Below are positions 8,859 through 16,905 of a DNA stretch of 64,000 bases, piece after piece; the stretch's first letter is position 1; the number at the start of each line of letters is the position of its first letter. The stretch covers positions 54,128 to 118,127 of the forward strand of contig JACKAT010000014.1 of assembly GCA_020634935.1 (NCBI GenBank), written 5' to 3'. Under the pieces are notes generated by a model. That model did no database searches. It was given only the letters and a program-made list of their open reading frames with translations, and had not been told where the DNA came from. This DNA is from Anaerolineales bacterium (lineage in GTDB: Bacteria; Chloroflexota; Anaerolineae; 4572-78; J111). The position numbers and the translations under genes are program-made.

Positions 8859-9769
8859 TAGATCATACTCCCCTGCTGTTCCATACGGCGCTGGATATTG
8901 ATGTAAATGATGGTGATGACGATGATGAGGCCGGTGAGCACCGTCGCCATCGTCGCGCCATAGCCGACGTTGGAGATTTCAAAGAAATTTTTGTAGGAAA
9001 AGTACGAGGCGACCATGGTGGCGTTGCCCGGCCCGCCTCGGGTCATGGCGTAAATGGGGCCGAATGTTTTCAGGGCGTGGATCATCGTCGTTAGGACGAC
9101 CACGTAGATTTCCGGGCGCAGGAGCGGGATGGTGATGTGGTAGAAACGGCCGAACCAGGTCGCGCCATCGAGCGAGGCGGCTTCGTACAGTTCGGGATCG
9201 ATGCGCTGGAGGCCGGCCATAAAAATAACCAGCGGGTAGCCGATCTGAAACCAGACCATCACGCCCATGACTGCAAACATCGCCGTGGAGGCATCGCCGA
9301 GCCAGTTATGGGTGAGCGCGGACAGCCCCACCGCGTCCAGCAGCCAATTCAACGCCCCCCAATCCGGCTGAAGAATCCAGCGCCAGACGATGGCGGCGAT
9401 GACCACGGGAATGATCTGCGGGAAATAGAAGCCGGCCCGGAAGAAGCTGGCGACCCGGTTGCCGAATTTGACGGCGATGTAGTCAAACAGGAACGCCGCC
9501 AGAAACAACCCGATCAGGGTAGGGAGGATGGTCATCGCCACAATCAGGTACAGGTTGTTTTTGAAAGAGGCCCAAAAGGTCGCGTCGCCGAGCGCTCGCT
9601 CATAGTTGGCCAGCGCGACCCAGGCCGGCGCGCCCACGCCTGACCAGCGGGTGAAACTGATGCCGACATTGGCCAGGAATGGAAGCACGATAAAGATGAG
9701 AAACATCAAGATGCCGGGTACTAGGAAGACCGTGTACCCTTTGAATGGAGAAGATAGTTTGTTGACCAC
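8858..9769 (-). CDS. Sugar ABC transporter permease, MalF type
   Basis: 303 residues; the second channel subunit of the CUT1 importer. Hydrophobic segments start at about residues 13-35, then about 75-100, 110-135, 160-180, 205-225 and 265-290. The EAA loop reads YEAASLDGATWFGRFYHITI near residue 190. The gene is 197 bp after the binding protein gene, with three small hairpins in that spacer. It overlaps the next permease by one base. The sugar is not readable from the sequence; the neighbouring alpha-xylosidase suggests xylose-bearing oligosaccharides (inference). Confidence 0.92.
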   Translation of the reverse strand: MVNKLSSPFKGYTVFLVPGILMFLIFIVLPFLANVGISFTRWSGVGAPAWVALANYERALGDATFWASFKNNLYLIVAMTILPTLIGLFLAAFLFDYIAVKFGNRVASFFRAGFYFPQIIPVVIAAIVWRWILQPDWGALNWLLDAVGLSALTHNWLGDASTAMFAVMGVMVWFQIGYPLVIFMAGLQRIDPELYEAASLDGATWFGRFYHITIPLLRPEIYVVVLTTMIHALKTFGPIYAMTRGGPGNATMVASYFSYKNFFEISNVGYGATMATVLTGLIIVITIIYINIQRRMEQQGSMI

Positions 9770-9800
9770 GCTGCACTCCTATCAAGATAAAATGGGGAGC

Positions 9801-9876
9801 ATCAAAGCTTGCTTTGATCGAGTTGACAAAGCAAGCTTTGTCGCTCCGATGTCAGTATGACAAAGCAAGCTTTGTC
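9801..9876. repeat. Three short hairpins, two of them GACAAAGCAAGCTTTGTC
   Basis: ATCAAAGCTTGCTTTGAT at 9801-9818, then GACAAAGCAAGCTTTGTC at 9825-9842 and again at 9859-9876. The last two are part of a 34-bp direct repeat that includes GCTCCGATGT. The same 18-mer recurs at 24.25 and 45.92 kb. They separate the binding protein gene from the permease genes. Confidence 0.85.
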
Positions 9877-9966
9877 GCTCCGATGTACTTTCGTTCGCCG
9901 GTAGACCACCGTATCCTGAGTGGGCGAAGCCGTATCGAAGGATGCGGCGGTCTACTAATAAACCGG

Positions 9967-11295
9967 TTATGGCAATGCCGAGGTTTTGTAATCGTTGTAG
10001 GGCGCGGCAATCGAGTCGAGAAATTCTGCGGGGGTCATGGCGCCGCCGATTAGCTGCTGCAAGCCGCCGCCTAAGGTGTCCATATAGCCGGGGACGGGCC
10101 AGTCAGGATAAAAGGCCAGACCGTCGTTGGCGAGGATGGTGTTGAAGGCTTCGTTGAGGGCCAGCACGTCTTTATTTTCTATTTTAGAGAGATCGGCGTT
10201 GACCGGCACGCCGCCGGCGTTGGCCATCACCGTTTGGGCGTTCTCGCCCAGAGCCAGGTCGATAAAGTCGTAAGCCAGGTCTTTGTTAGCCGCATTCTGT
10301 GGCACAACCAGGAGGTTACCGCCGGAACCGGTGTTCAAGGTTTTGCCGGGCATAATGAAGATGCCCCATTCGAAGTCGGTAATCTGATCCAGGAAGGCGC
10401 CGTACTGCCAACTGCCGGTCAGCACCATCGGGTGTTGGCCTTGGACAAAGGCGGCGTTGGCATCCTCGTTGGTAATGCCGGTGGCGTCGGCGCGATAGTA
10501 GCCTTTTTGGACGTGTTCGACCAGCTTCTCGGAGCCAAAGGTGAAGGCCGGACCGTGGAAATCGACATCGCCTTGGAGGAGCTGGAAGTTGTTGATCAGA
10601 TCGCGGTCGGCCTTGTACAGCACCAACTCCTGCCAGTTGTGGGTCGCCGGCCAGCGGTCGCCGCCGCCCAAGGCCAGAGGCACGATGCCGGCCTCGACGA
10701 AGGTGTCGGCTACCGCCTCAAATTCCTCAAGGGTGGTGGGGACCTCGACGCCATATTCCTTGAACATATCTTTGTTGTAATAGACCATGACGAACTCGCC
10801 GTAGGTGGTGGCGCCATAGAGCGGGCCGGAGCCCATAATGCCGTTTTCATCGTAGCGGGAGGTGGTTTGGAGGCTGCTGTTCAAGATTTTGTCCCAGCCG
10901 CGCTCGGCGGCAACGTCGGTCAGGTCGGTTAGCAGCCCTTCTTTAGCATACAGGCCAGCGGTGGCGTTGCCTTTGTTAATTTCCATCACGTCGGGGACGT
11001 TGTTGGAGTTCAGCACCATGCGGGCTGTTTCCTGAATTTGTTGGAACGATTTTTCTTCAAACTCAACCGTCACGTCGGGATGCTTCGCCTTGAATTCTTC
11101 GAGCGCGCTGGCCCAGGAATCGCCAATGGCGTTGCCGGTTTCATAATGCCAAATTTTGAAGACGCGCTCTTCTTGCGGCTGCTCGGCTGATGTCTGCGCG
11201 GCGGGTTCTGCGGTGGCGCTCTGGCAAGCCGCCAATCCAATGAGGATAAAAATAACAGTTATAGTGGTTATCGCATTTAAGAATTTTTTCGACAT
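9967..11295 (-). CDS. Sugar ABC transporter substrate-binding lipoprotein
   Basis: 442 residues from the chosen start ATG (11293-11295), which has AAAGGAG at good spacing; an in-frame upstream ATG at 11334 would add 13 residues and spoil the signal peptide. Lipobox LIGLAAC puts the lipidated Cys at residue 24, so the protein is anchored outside the membrane. The rest fits family 1 extracellular solute-binding proteins (KIWHYETGNAIGDSW near the mature start; a ...GTGGNLL-like hinge region as TGSGGNLLVVPQNAANKD near residue 330). It is the first gene of the importer and alpha-xylosidase locus and is transcribed away from the lacI gene. Regulation by that LacI protein is likely. Confidence 0.93.
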   Translation of the reverse strand: MSKKFLNAITTITVIFILIGLAACQSATAEPAAQTSAEQPQEERVFKIWHYETGNAIGDSWASALEEFKAKHPDVTVEFEEKSFQQIQETARMVLNSNNVPDVMEINKGNATAGLYAKEGLLTDLTDVAAERGWDKILNSSLQTTSRYDENGIMGSGPLYGATTYGEFVMVYYNKDMFKEYGVEVPTTLEEFEAVADTFVEAGIVPLALGGGDRWPATHNWQELVLYKADRDLINNFQLLQGDVDFHGPAFTFGSEKLVEHVQKGYYRADATGITNEDANAAFVQGQHPMVLTGSWQYGAFLDQITDFEWGIFIMPGKTLNTGSGGNLLVVPQNAANKDLAYDFIDLALGENAQTVMANAGGVPVNADLSKIENKDVLALNEAFNTILANDGLAFYPDWPVPGYMDTLGGGLQQLIGGAMTPAEFLDSIAAPYNDYKTSALP

Positions 11296-11452
11296 TGTAA
11301 ATTCTCCTTTGAACAAAATTGAGCTAATTAACAAAAATTTGCGGAGGTTTATTTAATCAACGACATACTTCAGTCAACACCTTATTACGTTGAGGGCAGC
11401 TTAGGTAAGCAACGATTTATCATAAGCTTATTCTTTTCTCCTTTACAGGTAG

Positions 11453-11481
11453 TTGAAAAATCATTCATTTTAGTATATAAT
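11453..11481 (+). promoter_or_regulatory. Promoter of the lacI-family gene
   Basis: TTGAAA at 11453-11458, a 17-bp spacer and TATAAT at 11476-11481. The three tandem operators begin seven bases downstream, covering the expected transcription start, which suggests autoregulation. Confidence 0.65.
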
Positions 11482-11487
11482 GATTAT

Positions 11488-11523
11488 GAAAGCGCTACCG
11501 AAAGCGCTACCGAAAGCGCTTTC
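11488..11523 (+). promoter_or_regulatory. Three tandem LacI-type operators, 12-bp period
   Basis: GAAAGCGCTACC at 11488-11499 and 11500-11511, then the full palindrome GAAAGCGCTTTC at 11512-11523. AAAGCGCTTT is a typical LacI-family core. The sites lie between the divergent binding-protein and lacI genes, so one repressor could serve both. Exact 12-bp tandem spacing is unusual, because the half sites AAAGCGCT repeat head to tail. Confidence 0.8.
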
Positions 11524-11571
11524 AATATCATATCACGTTTATTTTGCCTTGTCAATAAGGAGTTTTTATCC

Positions 11572-12618
11572 ATGTCTGAAAACAGCGAAGTTACCATTTT
11601 TGATGTCGCCGAAGCCGCCGGCGTCTCGATCACCACCGTCTCTCGTATTCTCAACAACAAGCCGGATGTCGCTGAACGGACGCGCCAGCGGGTGCAAAAA
11701 GTGATCGACGAGTTGGGCTTTATTCCGCACGCTCAGGCTCAGCGGTTGGCCAGTCGCAAAAGCCGGACGATTGCCCTGCTCTTTCCTTTGGAGCGAGCGG
11801 TTAGTCCGTTGGAACAGGATTTTATTGTGGGCGGGGCCGCGGCGGCCGGCGAGGAGAACTTCTTCTTCAACTTTATTACCGCCCCCATCACCGAGAGCAG
11901 TCTATTAAATCTGTATCGCAGCGCTCAAGTCGATGGCATTATTTTGATGGAGATTCACCTGGACGATTGGCGCGTTAAGTTGCTGCGCGACAATGATTTC
12001 CCGTTCGTGATGATCGGCCGCTGCGCCGATAACGAGGGCTTAAATTTTGTCGATCTGGATTTTGACGCGGCGATTGTGACCGCCTTTGATCACCTGGTCG
12101 AACTTGGTCACCGGCAGATCGGTTTTTTGGCCCTGCCGGCCCATATGCGCGAACAACAATATGGGCCGGCGGTCCGTTCATTGGCCGGCTATGAGCGAGC
12201 GCGACAGAAGCACGGTTTGGAGGTGCGGATGTGGGAGGTGAATATCGCCGTGGAGGATATGTTTGACGCCACGCTGAACATTTTGGATGAACAACCCGAT
12301 TTGACGGCGCTGGTAGCCATGCAAGGCTCGCCGACCGTGGGCGTGATCCGCGCCTTGCGCCAAGCTGGGCGAACTGTGCCCGATGATTTTTCGGTGGTGG
12401 GGTTTGCCACCGCCAATGTGGCCGAATTGATTACACCGCCGTTGACGGTGATTGATTTTCCGGCGTTCACGATGGGCTATCAAGCTGCTAAAATGTTGAT
12501 CGACCAGATCGATAAGAAATCGGTGGAGAACGGGCAGATTTTGCTGCCGTCTGAGTTGATCGTCCGTAAAAGTACCAAACCCATTAACGCGGTCATGTCC
12601 GACGGTCGTGAAGGCTAA
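11572..12618 (+). CDS. LacI-family transcriptional regulator (alpha-xylosidase locus)
   Basis: 348 residues. The N-terminal DNA-binding part reads VTIFDVAEAAGVSITTVSRI (residues 7-26) followed by LNNKPDVAERTRQRV, the standard LacI helix-turn-helix and hinge. The rest is a periplasmic-binding-protein-like effector domain, which would bind a sugar. An AAGGAG site stands before the ATG. It is transcribed divergently from the binding protein gene with the triple GAAAGCGCT operators in between. Likely role (inference): repression of the importer and yicI in the absence of the sugar, with autoregulation. Confidence 0.93.
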   Translation: MSENSEVTIFDVAEAAGVSITTVSRILNNKPDVAERTRQRVQKVIDELGFIPHAQAQRLASRKSRTIALLFPLERAVSPLEQDFIVGGAAAAGEENFFFNFITAPITESSLLNLYRSAQVDGIILMEIHLDDWRVKLLRDNDFPFVMIGRCADNEGLNFVDLDFDAAIVTAFDHLVELGHRQIGFLALPAHMREQQYGPAVRSLAGYERARQKHGLEVRMWEVNIAVEDMFDATLNILDEQPDLTALVAMQGSPTVGVIRALRQAGRTVPDDFSVVGFATANVAELITPPLTVIDFPAFTMGYQAAKMLIDQIDKKSVENGQILLPSELIVRKSTKPINAVMSDGREG

Positions 12619-12661
12619 CCTCATTAAAGTTCGCTTCAAGGACATTCAAAAGTCTACGGAT

Positions 12662-12719
12662 ATCACAGATGGTCACAGATTTATATCATACATTGATTCT
12701 AGCTGTGATCATCTGTGTA
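12662..12719. repeat. Imperfect inverted repeat of ATCACAGATGGTCACAGAT
   Basis: Arms of 19 bp at 12662-12680 and 12701-12719 match at most positions when one is reverse-complemented. The arm itself repeats the word TCACAGAT. It lies in the 251-bp spacer between the lacI gene and the DUF5666 gene. No T-run follows. Confidence 0.65.
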
Positions 12720-12869
12720 AGTCTATGGGTGAATCGCTCCCCTCACACGAAATCAACGTCTAAACCAAATCCAAAAGACATCTGAACAACTTCTGAACAT
12801 TTTTTCGATAGACTCCTGACTAAGTTCAAACAAACCCAATCACTTAGTTCTTGGAGGTAAAACCGAAAA

Positions 12870-13562
12870 ATGATACGTTTGAATAAATGGATTATGGCTT
12901 TGGTATTGGCTTTGATATTTGTGAGTGGCGCGGCCTTTGCCTACGCTGCTCCCGGTAATGGCGAAGGCCCCGGCCGCGGCCCCGGTGGCGGCGGTCCTCA
13001 TGGGGGCATGATGGGCGGCGGCGAAGTTACCGAGGTAGGTGATGACAGCCTGACGATTGAAAATCGTGACGGCGAGTCGATCACCGTTAATGTGTCGGAT
13101 GACACCGTCATCTACATCGTCGAAAGCGGCGAGGAAGGCTCGTTAGATGATATCGACGTGGGCGATCACATTCAAGCTCATGGCCCCCGCAACGATGACA
13201 ATGCGATCGACGCCGACCATATCGCCCTGATGCCTGATGGCGACCGGGTCAGCGGCCGCGTTACGGCTGTTGATAACGATACGATCACCGTTGAAAACCG
13301 CGACGGTACCATCACTATCAACGTTAGCGATGACACGGTCTTCCGCAGCCGCGATGAAACCCTCAGCCTGGACGACGTAACCGAAGGGACGTTCATCGAT
13401 GCCTATGGCGACCTGGACGATGACGAGCTTGATGCCGACCTGGTGCTCATGGCCCCCGGCCCGCAAGACGGCCCGCCGCCTCAGGATGACGGTCAAGGCC
13501 CGCCGCCCCATGACGACGGCCAAGGCCCGCCGTCCGGCCCGCGCCCTAACCGCAACCCATAA
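12870..13562 (+). CDS. Secreted protein with two DUF5666 domains
   Basis: 230 residues with GGAGGT before the start. A signal peptide is visible (MIRLNKWIMALVLALIFVSG, cleavage likely after AYA near residue 27), so the protein is exported. Two DUF5666-like beta domains follow at about residues 50-115 (GEVTEVGDDSLTIENRDG) and 128-195 (GRVTAVDNDTITVENRDG). The tail is rich in Pro, Gly, Asp and Gln, with repeated DGQGPP. DUF5666 proteins are small exported domains of unknown function. It is followed by an unknown exported protein, a YHYH lipoprotein and a two-component system, so it may belong to an envelope or surface-sensing set (inference). Confidence 0.88.
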   Translation: MIRLNKWIMALVLALIFVSGAAFAYAAPGNGEGPGRGPGGGGPHGGMMGGGEVTEVGDDSLTIENRDGESITVNVSDDTVIYIVESGEEGSLDDIDVGDHIQAHGPRNDDNAIDADHIALMPDGDRVSGRVTAVDNDTITVENRDGTITINVSDDTVFRSRDETLSLDDVTEGTFIDAYGDLDDDELDADLVLMAPGPQDGPPPQDDGQGPPPHDDGQGPPSGPRPNRNP

Positions 13563-13619
13563 ACCCAAACGGTCAACAGACGTTGTAAATAAAGCGCCCG
13601 CCCCTTAAAATGGAGATTA

Positions 13620-13649
13620 GGAGATTAGGAGCTAGTTCTCCTAATCTCC
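13620..13649. repeat. Word-type hairpin GGAGATTAGGAG / CTCCTAATCTCC
   Basis: Perfect 12-bp arms at 13620-13631 and 13638-13649 with a 6-bp loop; the left arm is preceded by another copy of the word GGAGATTA at 13612-13619. Located between the DUF5666 gene and the next gene. It is one of the spacers built from short repeated words. Confidence 0.9.
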
Positions 13650-13675
13650 AGTCTCCCACCTGAAAGTGATACCTG

Positions 13676-14500
13676 ATGATCCTGAAGAAACTCGCCAAAC
13701 TGGCCCTCCTCCTAAGCAGCATAACTCTTCTAACAATGATAGTCTCTCTCATCCCTCCATCGCCAACCGAACTCGACGCAGCGACTCCAGCCAACTTTAG
13801 CACCATCACTTACGAACTCGACTGGGATTGGGGCGATGCGCTGTTAACCAGCGACGGCTGGTTTGTCACCAACGACCGGGGATATCAAATTCACGTGCAG
13901 CGCGGTTATCTGGTCAACCGCAGCCTGGAGTTGATCGAATGCGCCGGCAGCGACGCGACCGGCGAAAGCATCACCGATCGGCTGCGCCAGACCTTGACGG
14001 CCCAACCGGCCTACGCCGGTCACGGCGGCGCTCACGACACCTCACGCATCACCGCGCCCTGGGTCGAGTCGCTGACCGAGCCGGTGGCCCAAACAGTCGA
14101 AACGGTGTTGGTGACGGCTCCCAACTACTGTCAACTGCACTATCTGGTCGCCCCCGGCGTCGAGACCGCCCGGCAGTTGCCGCACGAGGTCGAGATGATC
14201 GGGGTAACGCTTTGGCTCAAAGGCGACTATCTTGCGCCCGGTACGTCAACCTCGGTGCCGTTCACGATCCAAACCCATCTGGCCTGGGGCGAGGCGGCGG
14301 AACTGATGACGCCATCTTCAGAGCCGCTCGACACACTGCAACGCGATAACGTGGCCTTGCAGATCACCGTTCGACGTGATTTGGGGGCGCTCTTCGATGG
14401 AGTCGATTTTGAAACTATGTCTGACATCGAGCAAGCCAAAACGGTGCTGCGGTCGCTGACCCAAAATACCGACGTGATTATCCAAGCCAGAACTTTGTAA
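13676..14500 (+). CDS. Exported protein, function unknown
   Basis: 274 residues. One hydrophobic stretch at about residues 8-27 after a Lys-rich start indicates export or anchoring. The mature part has two Cys (in IECAGSD near 75 and APNYCQLHY near 145) that could form a disulfide, a His-rich spot GHGGAHDTS near residue 115, and a beta-rich character. I do not recognise the family. The gene lies between the DUF5666 and YHYH genes in the same direction with word-type hairpins on both sides, so it could share their role. The start is the first ATG, with only a weak ribosome site. Confidence 0.75.
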   Translation: MILKKLAKLALLLSSITLLTMIVSLIPPSPTELDAATPANFSTITYELDWDWGDALLTSDGWFVTNDRGYQIHVQRGYLVNRSLELIECAGSDATGESITDRLRQTLTAQPAYAGHGGAHDTSRITAPWVESLTEPVAQTVETVLVTAPNYCQLHYLVAPGVETARQLPHEVEMIGVTLWLKGDYLAPGTSTSVPFTIQTHLAWGEAAELMTPSSEPLDTLQRDNVALQITVRRDLGALFDGVDFETMSDIEQAKTVLRSLTQNTDVIIQARTL

Positions 14501-14559
14501 CCATCCATTTACCCAAAAGGTAATTATTCAGCAGTCTGGAAACCTACCATTTTACCGCC

Positions 14560-14618
14560 GGGATTTGGGGATTTAGGGATAATTTTTTAGGTAAAATCTC
14601 CTGATCTCCTAATCCCCG
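14560..14618. repeat. Word-type inverted repeat (GGGATTTAGGGA / TCTCCTAATCCCC)
   Basis: GGGATTTGGGGATTTAGGGAT on the left pairs loosely with ATCTCCTGATCTCCTAATCC on the right. The words are related to those at 13.6 kb. It fills the spacer between the unknown exported protein and the YHYH gene. Confidence 0.6.
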
Positions 14619-14647
14619 CAATAAATACCTCGAAAGGACAAGACGCC

Positions 14648-15946
14648 GTGATGACCCGCCCCAAAATTTTCCTAATATCTGTACTCATCGTTCTCATCGT
14701 TTCCGGTTGCAGCAAATCGATCACGCTATCGCGCCTGCCGCCGGTGGCTGCGCAGGAGGCGGCCACGCAGACCAATCAGCCGGCCAATGTCGAGCCACAA
14801 CCGGCAGCAGTGGAAACAAAGACTCAACCCGCGCCGATTAATCGACCGGCCAACGTCGAACCACCACAAGGAGCGGCGGAAACGGATACCCAACCTACCC
14901 CACAACTCACCTTGGTCTCGGCGGAAACGATGGCAGCCACGGAGGCTGACTGTCCGACAGATCATTTCTTGGATGTTTCGACCTACACTCAAGGCGCCAT
15001 CCAGCCGCAGCTTAACGTCACCTGTACATCGGACACCGTCATCGTCGAGTCGAACGGCATCCCCAATTTTGAATTCGTGCAGATCACACCCAACGCGCTG
15101 CAAAATCTATCGTATCGCTGGCAGTTTCCGCTGCACCCTGCGATGGCCGATGCCCCGACTGATATTCCGCTGCTGGGGCCTGTGGCTGTGGCGGTCAACG
15201 GGCTGCCTATCTACGGCCCCAATGAAGCCCCCAATCAGGATTACGGCGATCCTTACCTCGACCAGATTCTCGATTACTGCAATGGCCACACCGGCCCGCG
15301 CGGCGAATACCATTTCCATGCCCGGCCCGATTGTCTTTTTGAGGATATGGCAGGCAATGTCTCGTTGGTCATTGCTTACGCCTTTGATGGCTATCCGATC
15401 TTAGCGCCCTATATTTGTGTCGATACTGTTTGCAGCCAGACGAAAGAAGTCCAGAGCAGTTGGCAGCGCACCAGCGATGTGAGAAACGCCTGGGAAGCGC
15501 ACGAATATGTGGCCGGCTCCGGCGACCTGGATCAATGCAATGGGATGATCGGTTCCGACGGCAGCTATCGCTACTACGCCACCGGCACTTTTCCCTACTT
15601 TTTAGGCTGCTATCGCGGCCAGGCGACCGTTGCTCCGGGTCCGGGCGGCAACGGCCCGGGTCGCGACGCGCCCGCGAATGGTAATCAACCAGCCGGTAGG
15701 GGTCAACCCGGAGCGGGTCCGCCCGCCAACGGTTCAGACCAGCAACCTGGTCCACCGCCCGGCCAACCGGGGCAAGGGCCGAACTTGACCGCCGCTGCGG
15801 CTCAACTCGGTGTGAGCGAGGCCGACCTACGCGCCGCACTCGGTCCACCGCCGCCCGATCTCGTTGCCGCTGCGGCCCAACTCGGCGTCAGCGAGGTCGA
15901 TCTGCGGGCCGCGCTCGGTCCGCCGCCGGGACGGGGTGGGAATTAG
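14648..15946 (+). CDS. YHYH-domain lipoprotein with C-terminal helical repeats
   Basis: 432 residues from GTG 14648; an ATG follows at 14651 and either may be used (AAAGGA at about 14632). Lipobox LIVLIVSGC near residue 19-20 marks a lipoprotein. A Pro/Gln/Thr linker containing the repeat QPANVEPQ / RPANVEPP precedes the YHYH domain at about residues 105-325, with the signature as GEYHFHARPDC, followed by AYAFDGYPILAPY. The C-terminus is Gly/Pro/Gln-rich, then carries two copies of AAAQLGVSEADLRAALG separated by PPPPDLV. YHYH proteins are exported and of unknown biochemistry. Neighbours are the unknown exported gene upstream and a response regulator/kinase pair downstream. Confidence 0.88.
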   Translation: MMTRPKIFLISVLIVLIVSGCSKSITLSRLPPVAAQEAATQTNQPANVEPQPAAVETKTQPAPINRPANVEPPQGAAETDTQPTPQLTLVSAETMAATEADCPTDHFLDVSTYTQGAIQPQLNVTCTSDTVIVESNGIPNFEFVQITPNALQNLSYRWQFPLHPAMADAPTDIPLLGPVAVAVNGLPIYGPNEAPNQDYGDPYLDQILDYCNGHTGPRGEYHFHARPDCLFEDMAGNVSLVIAYAFDGYPILAPYICVDTVCSQTKEVQSSWQRTSDVRNAWEAHEYVAGSGDLDQCNGMIGSDGSYRYYATGTFPYFLGCYRGQATVAPGPGGNGPGRDAPANGNQPAGRGQPGAGPPANGSDQQPGPPPGQPGQGPNLTAAAAQLGVSEADLRAALGPPPPDLVAAAAQLGVSEVDLRAALGPPPGRGGN

Positions 15947-16010
15947 GCGGTAGAGATTAGCGCTTTGTATTTACGCCGGGCCGCCTTCTGCAAGAGGCGG
16001 TTTGGAAAAA

Positions 16011-16043
16011 ATTGTGAATTGTGAATAATTAATGATTAATTGC
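16011..16043. repeat. Low-complexity word repeat (ATTGTGAATTGTGAATAATT)
   Basis: The word AATTGTG is doubled, then ATAATTAATGATTAATT follows with internal inverted symmetry. It lies 38 bp before the response regulator start, in the 134-bp spacer after the YHYH gene. Confidence 0.7.
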
Positions 16044-16080
16044 GAACGGAGTTTACAACAATCCTACCAGGAACAGACCT

Positions 16081-16788
16081 ATGCCGAAAACAATTCTTGT
16101 AGTTGATGACAAAGCCAGCTTGCGGACGATGGTTCAGGAATACCTGACGGCCGAGGGCTACCAGGTGGTCATCGCCGATAACGGGCGCACGGCGCTTTTT
16201 GTCGCCCGCCAGGAAAAACCCGATTTGATCCTGCTCGATATTATGATGCCGGAGATGGGCGGCTATGAATTTATGCAAAAGCACAAGCAAGAGCGCGACA
16301 CGCCCATTATCTTGCTAACCGCCAAACTTGAAGAGTCGGATAAGGTGTTGGGGCTGGAGCTGGGCGCCGACGACTACATCACCAAGCCGTTTAGCATGCG
16401 CGAGTTGGTGGCTCGGATACGGGCGGTGCTGCGCCGGGCGGAAAAGCAGGCGCAGCCGTCAGAAGTGCTGGAAGCCCACGGCCTCAGCCTCGATAAGGCC
16501 AGCCGCCTGGTGCGGCTCGAAGGGAAGCCGGTTGACCTGACGCCCTCTGAGTTCGATCTGCTGGCGACGTTGATGGCCTGGCCGGGCCGCGCCTTTTCTC
16601 GGGGTGAACTGCTGGACCGGCTGCAAGGCGCCAGCTTTGACGGCGTCGAGCGCACCATCGACGTTCACATTCGCAACCTGCGCACTAAGATCGAGCCGGA
16701 GCCGAGCCAGCCCCGCTATGTCGAAACCGTGTTTGGCGTGGGCTATCGATTCAGCGCCGAACAAGTCAGAATGAAGAATGGAGAATGA
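16081..16788 (+). CDS. Response regulator, OmpR/PhoB family
   Basis: 235 residues. Receiver domain 1-120: acidic Asp9/Asp10, phospho-acceptor Asp53 in LILLDIMMPE, Thr80 and Lys102 in TKPF. Winged-helix DNA-binding domain at about 130-228, ending with the typical VETVFGVGYRF. It should activate or repress genes when phosphorylated by the kinase encoded 117 bp downstream. Oddity: the last residues RMKNGE and the stop codon are encoded by a word repeat (AGAATGAAGAATGGAG) that continues into the spacer, so the native C-terminus has probably been overwritten. Target genes may include the upstream YHYH/DUF5666 set (inference from context). Confidence 0.95.
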   Translation: MPKTILVVDDKASLRTMVQEYLTAEGYQVVIADNGRTALFVARQEKPDLILLDIMMPEMGGYEFMQKHKQERDTPIILLTAKLEESDKVLGLELGADDYITKPFSMRELVARIRAVLRRAEKQAQPSEVLEAHGLSLDKASRLVRLEGKPVDLTPSEFDLLATLMAWPGRAFSRGELLDRLQGASFDGVERTIDVHIRNLRTKIEPEPSQPRYVETVFGVGYRFSAEQVRMKNGE

Positions 16789-16891
16789 AGAATGGAGAAA
16801 AGAAATAGGAGATTAGAGATCAGAGATTGGATGAATTTAATCTCCCAATCTTCTTATCTCCCTATCTCCTCATCTCCAATTCTCTATCTCA
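16768..16891. repeat. Compound word-type repeat spanning the regulator/kinase junction
   Basis: AGAATGAAGAATGGAGAATG repeats at 16769-16798, then words GGAGATTAGAGATCAGAGATT (16807-16827) are answered by AATCTCCCAATCTTCTTATC and further CTCCTCATCTCC words (16840-16880). The two halves are inverted relative to each other. The left end overlaps the coding end of the response regulator; the right end stops 15 bp before the kinase ATG. Confidence 0.85.
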
Positions 16892-16905
16892 AGAGAGATT
16901 GACCG

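Noticed and set aside
11480..11704. Plus frame starting inside the lacI operators
   Set aside because: It overlaps the lacI gene in another frame and begins in the operator repeats.
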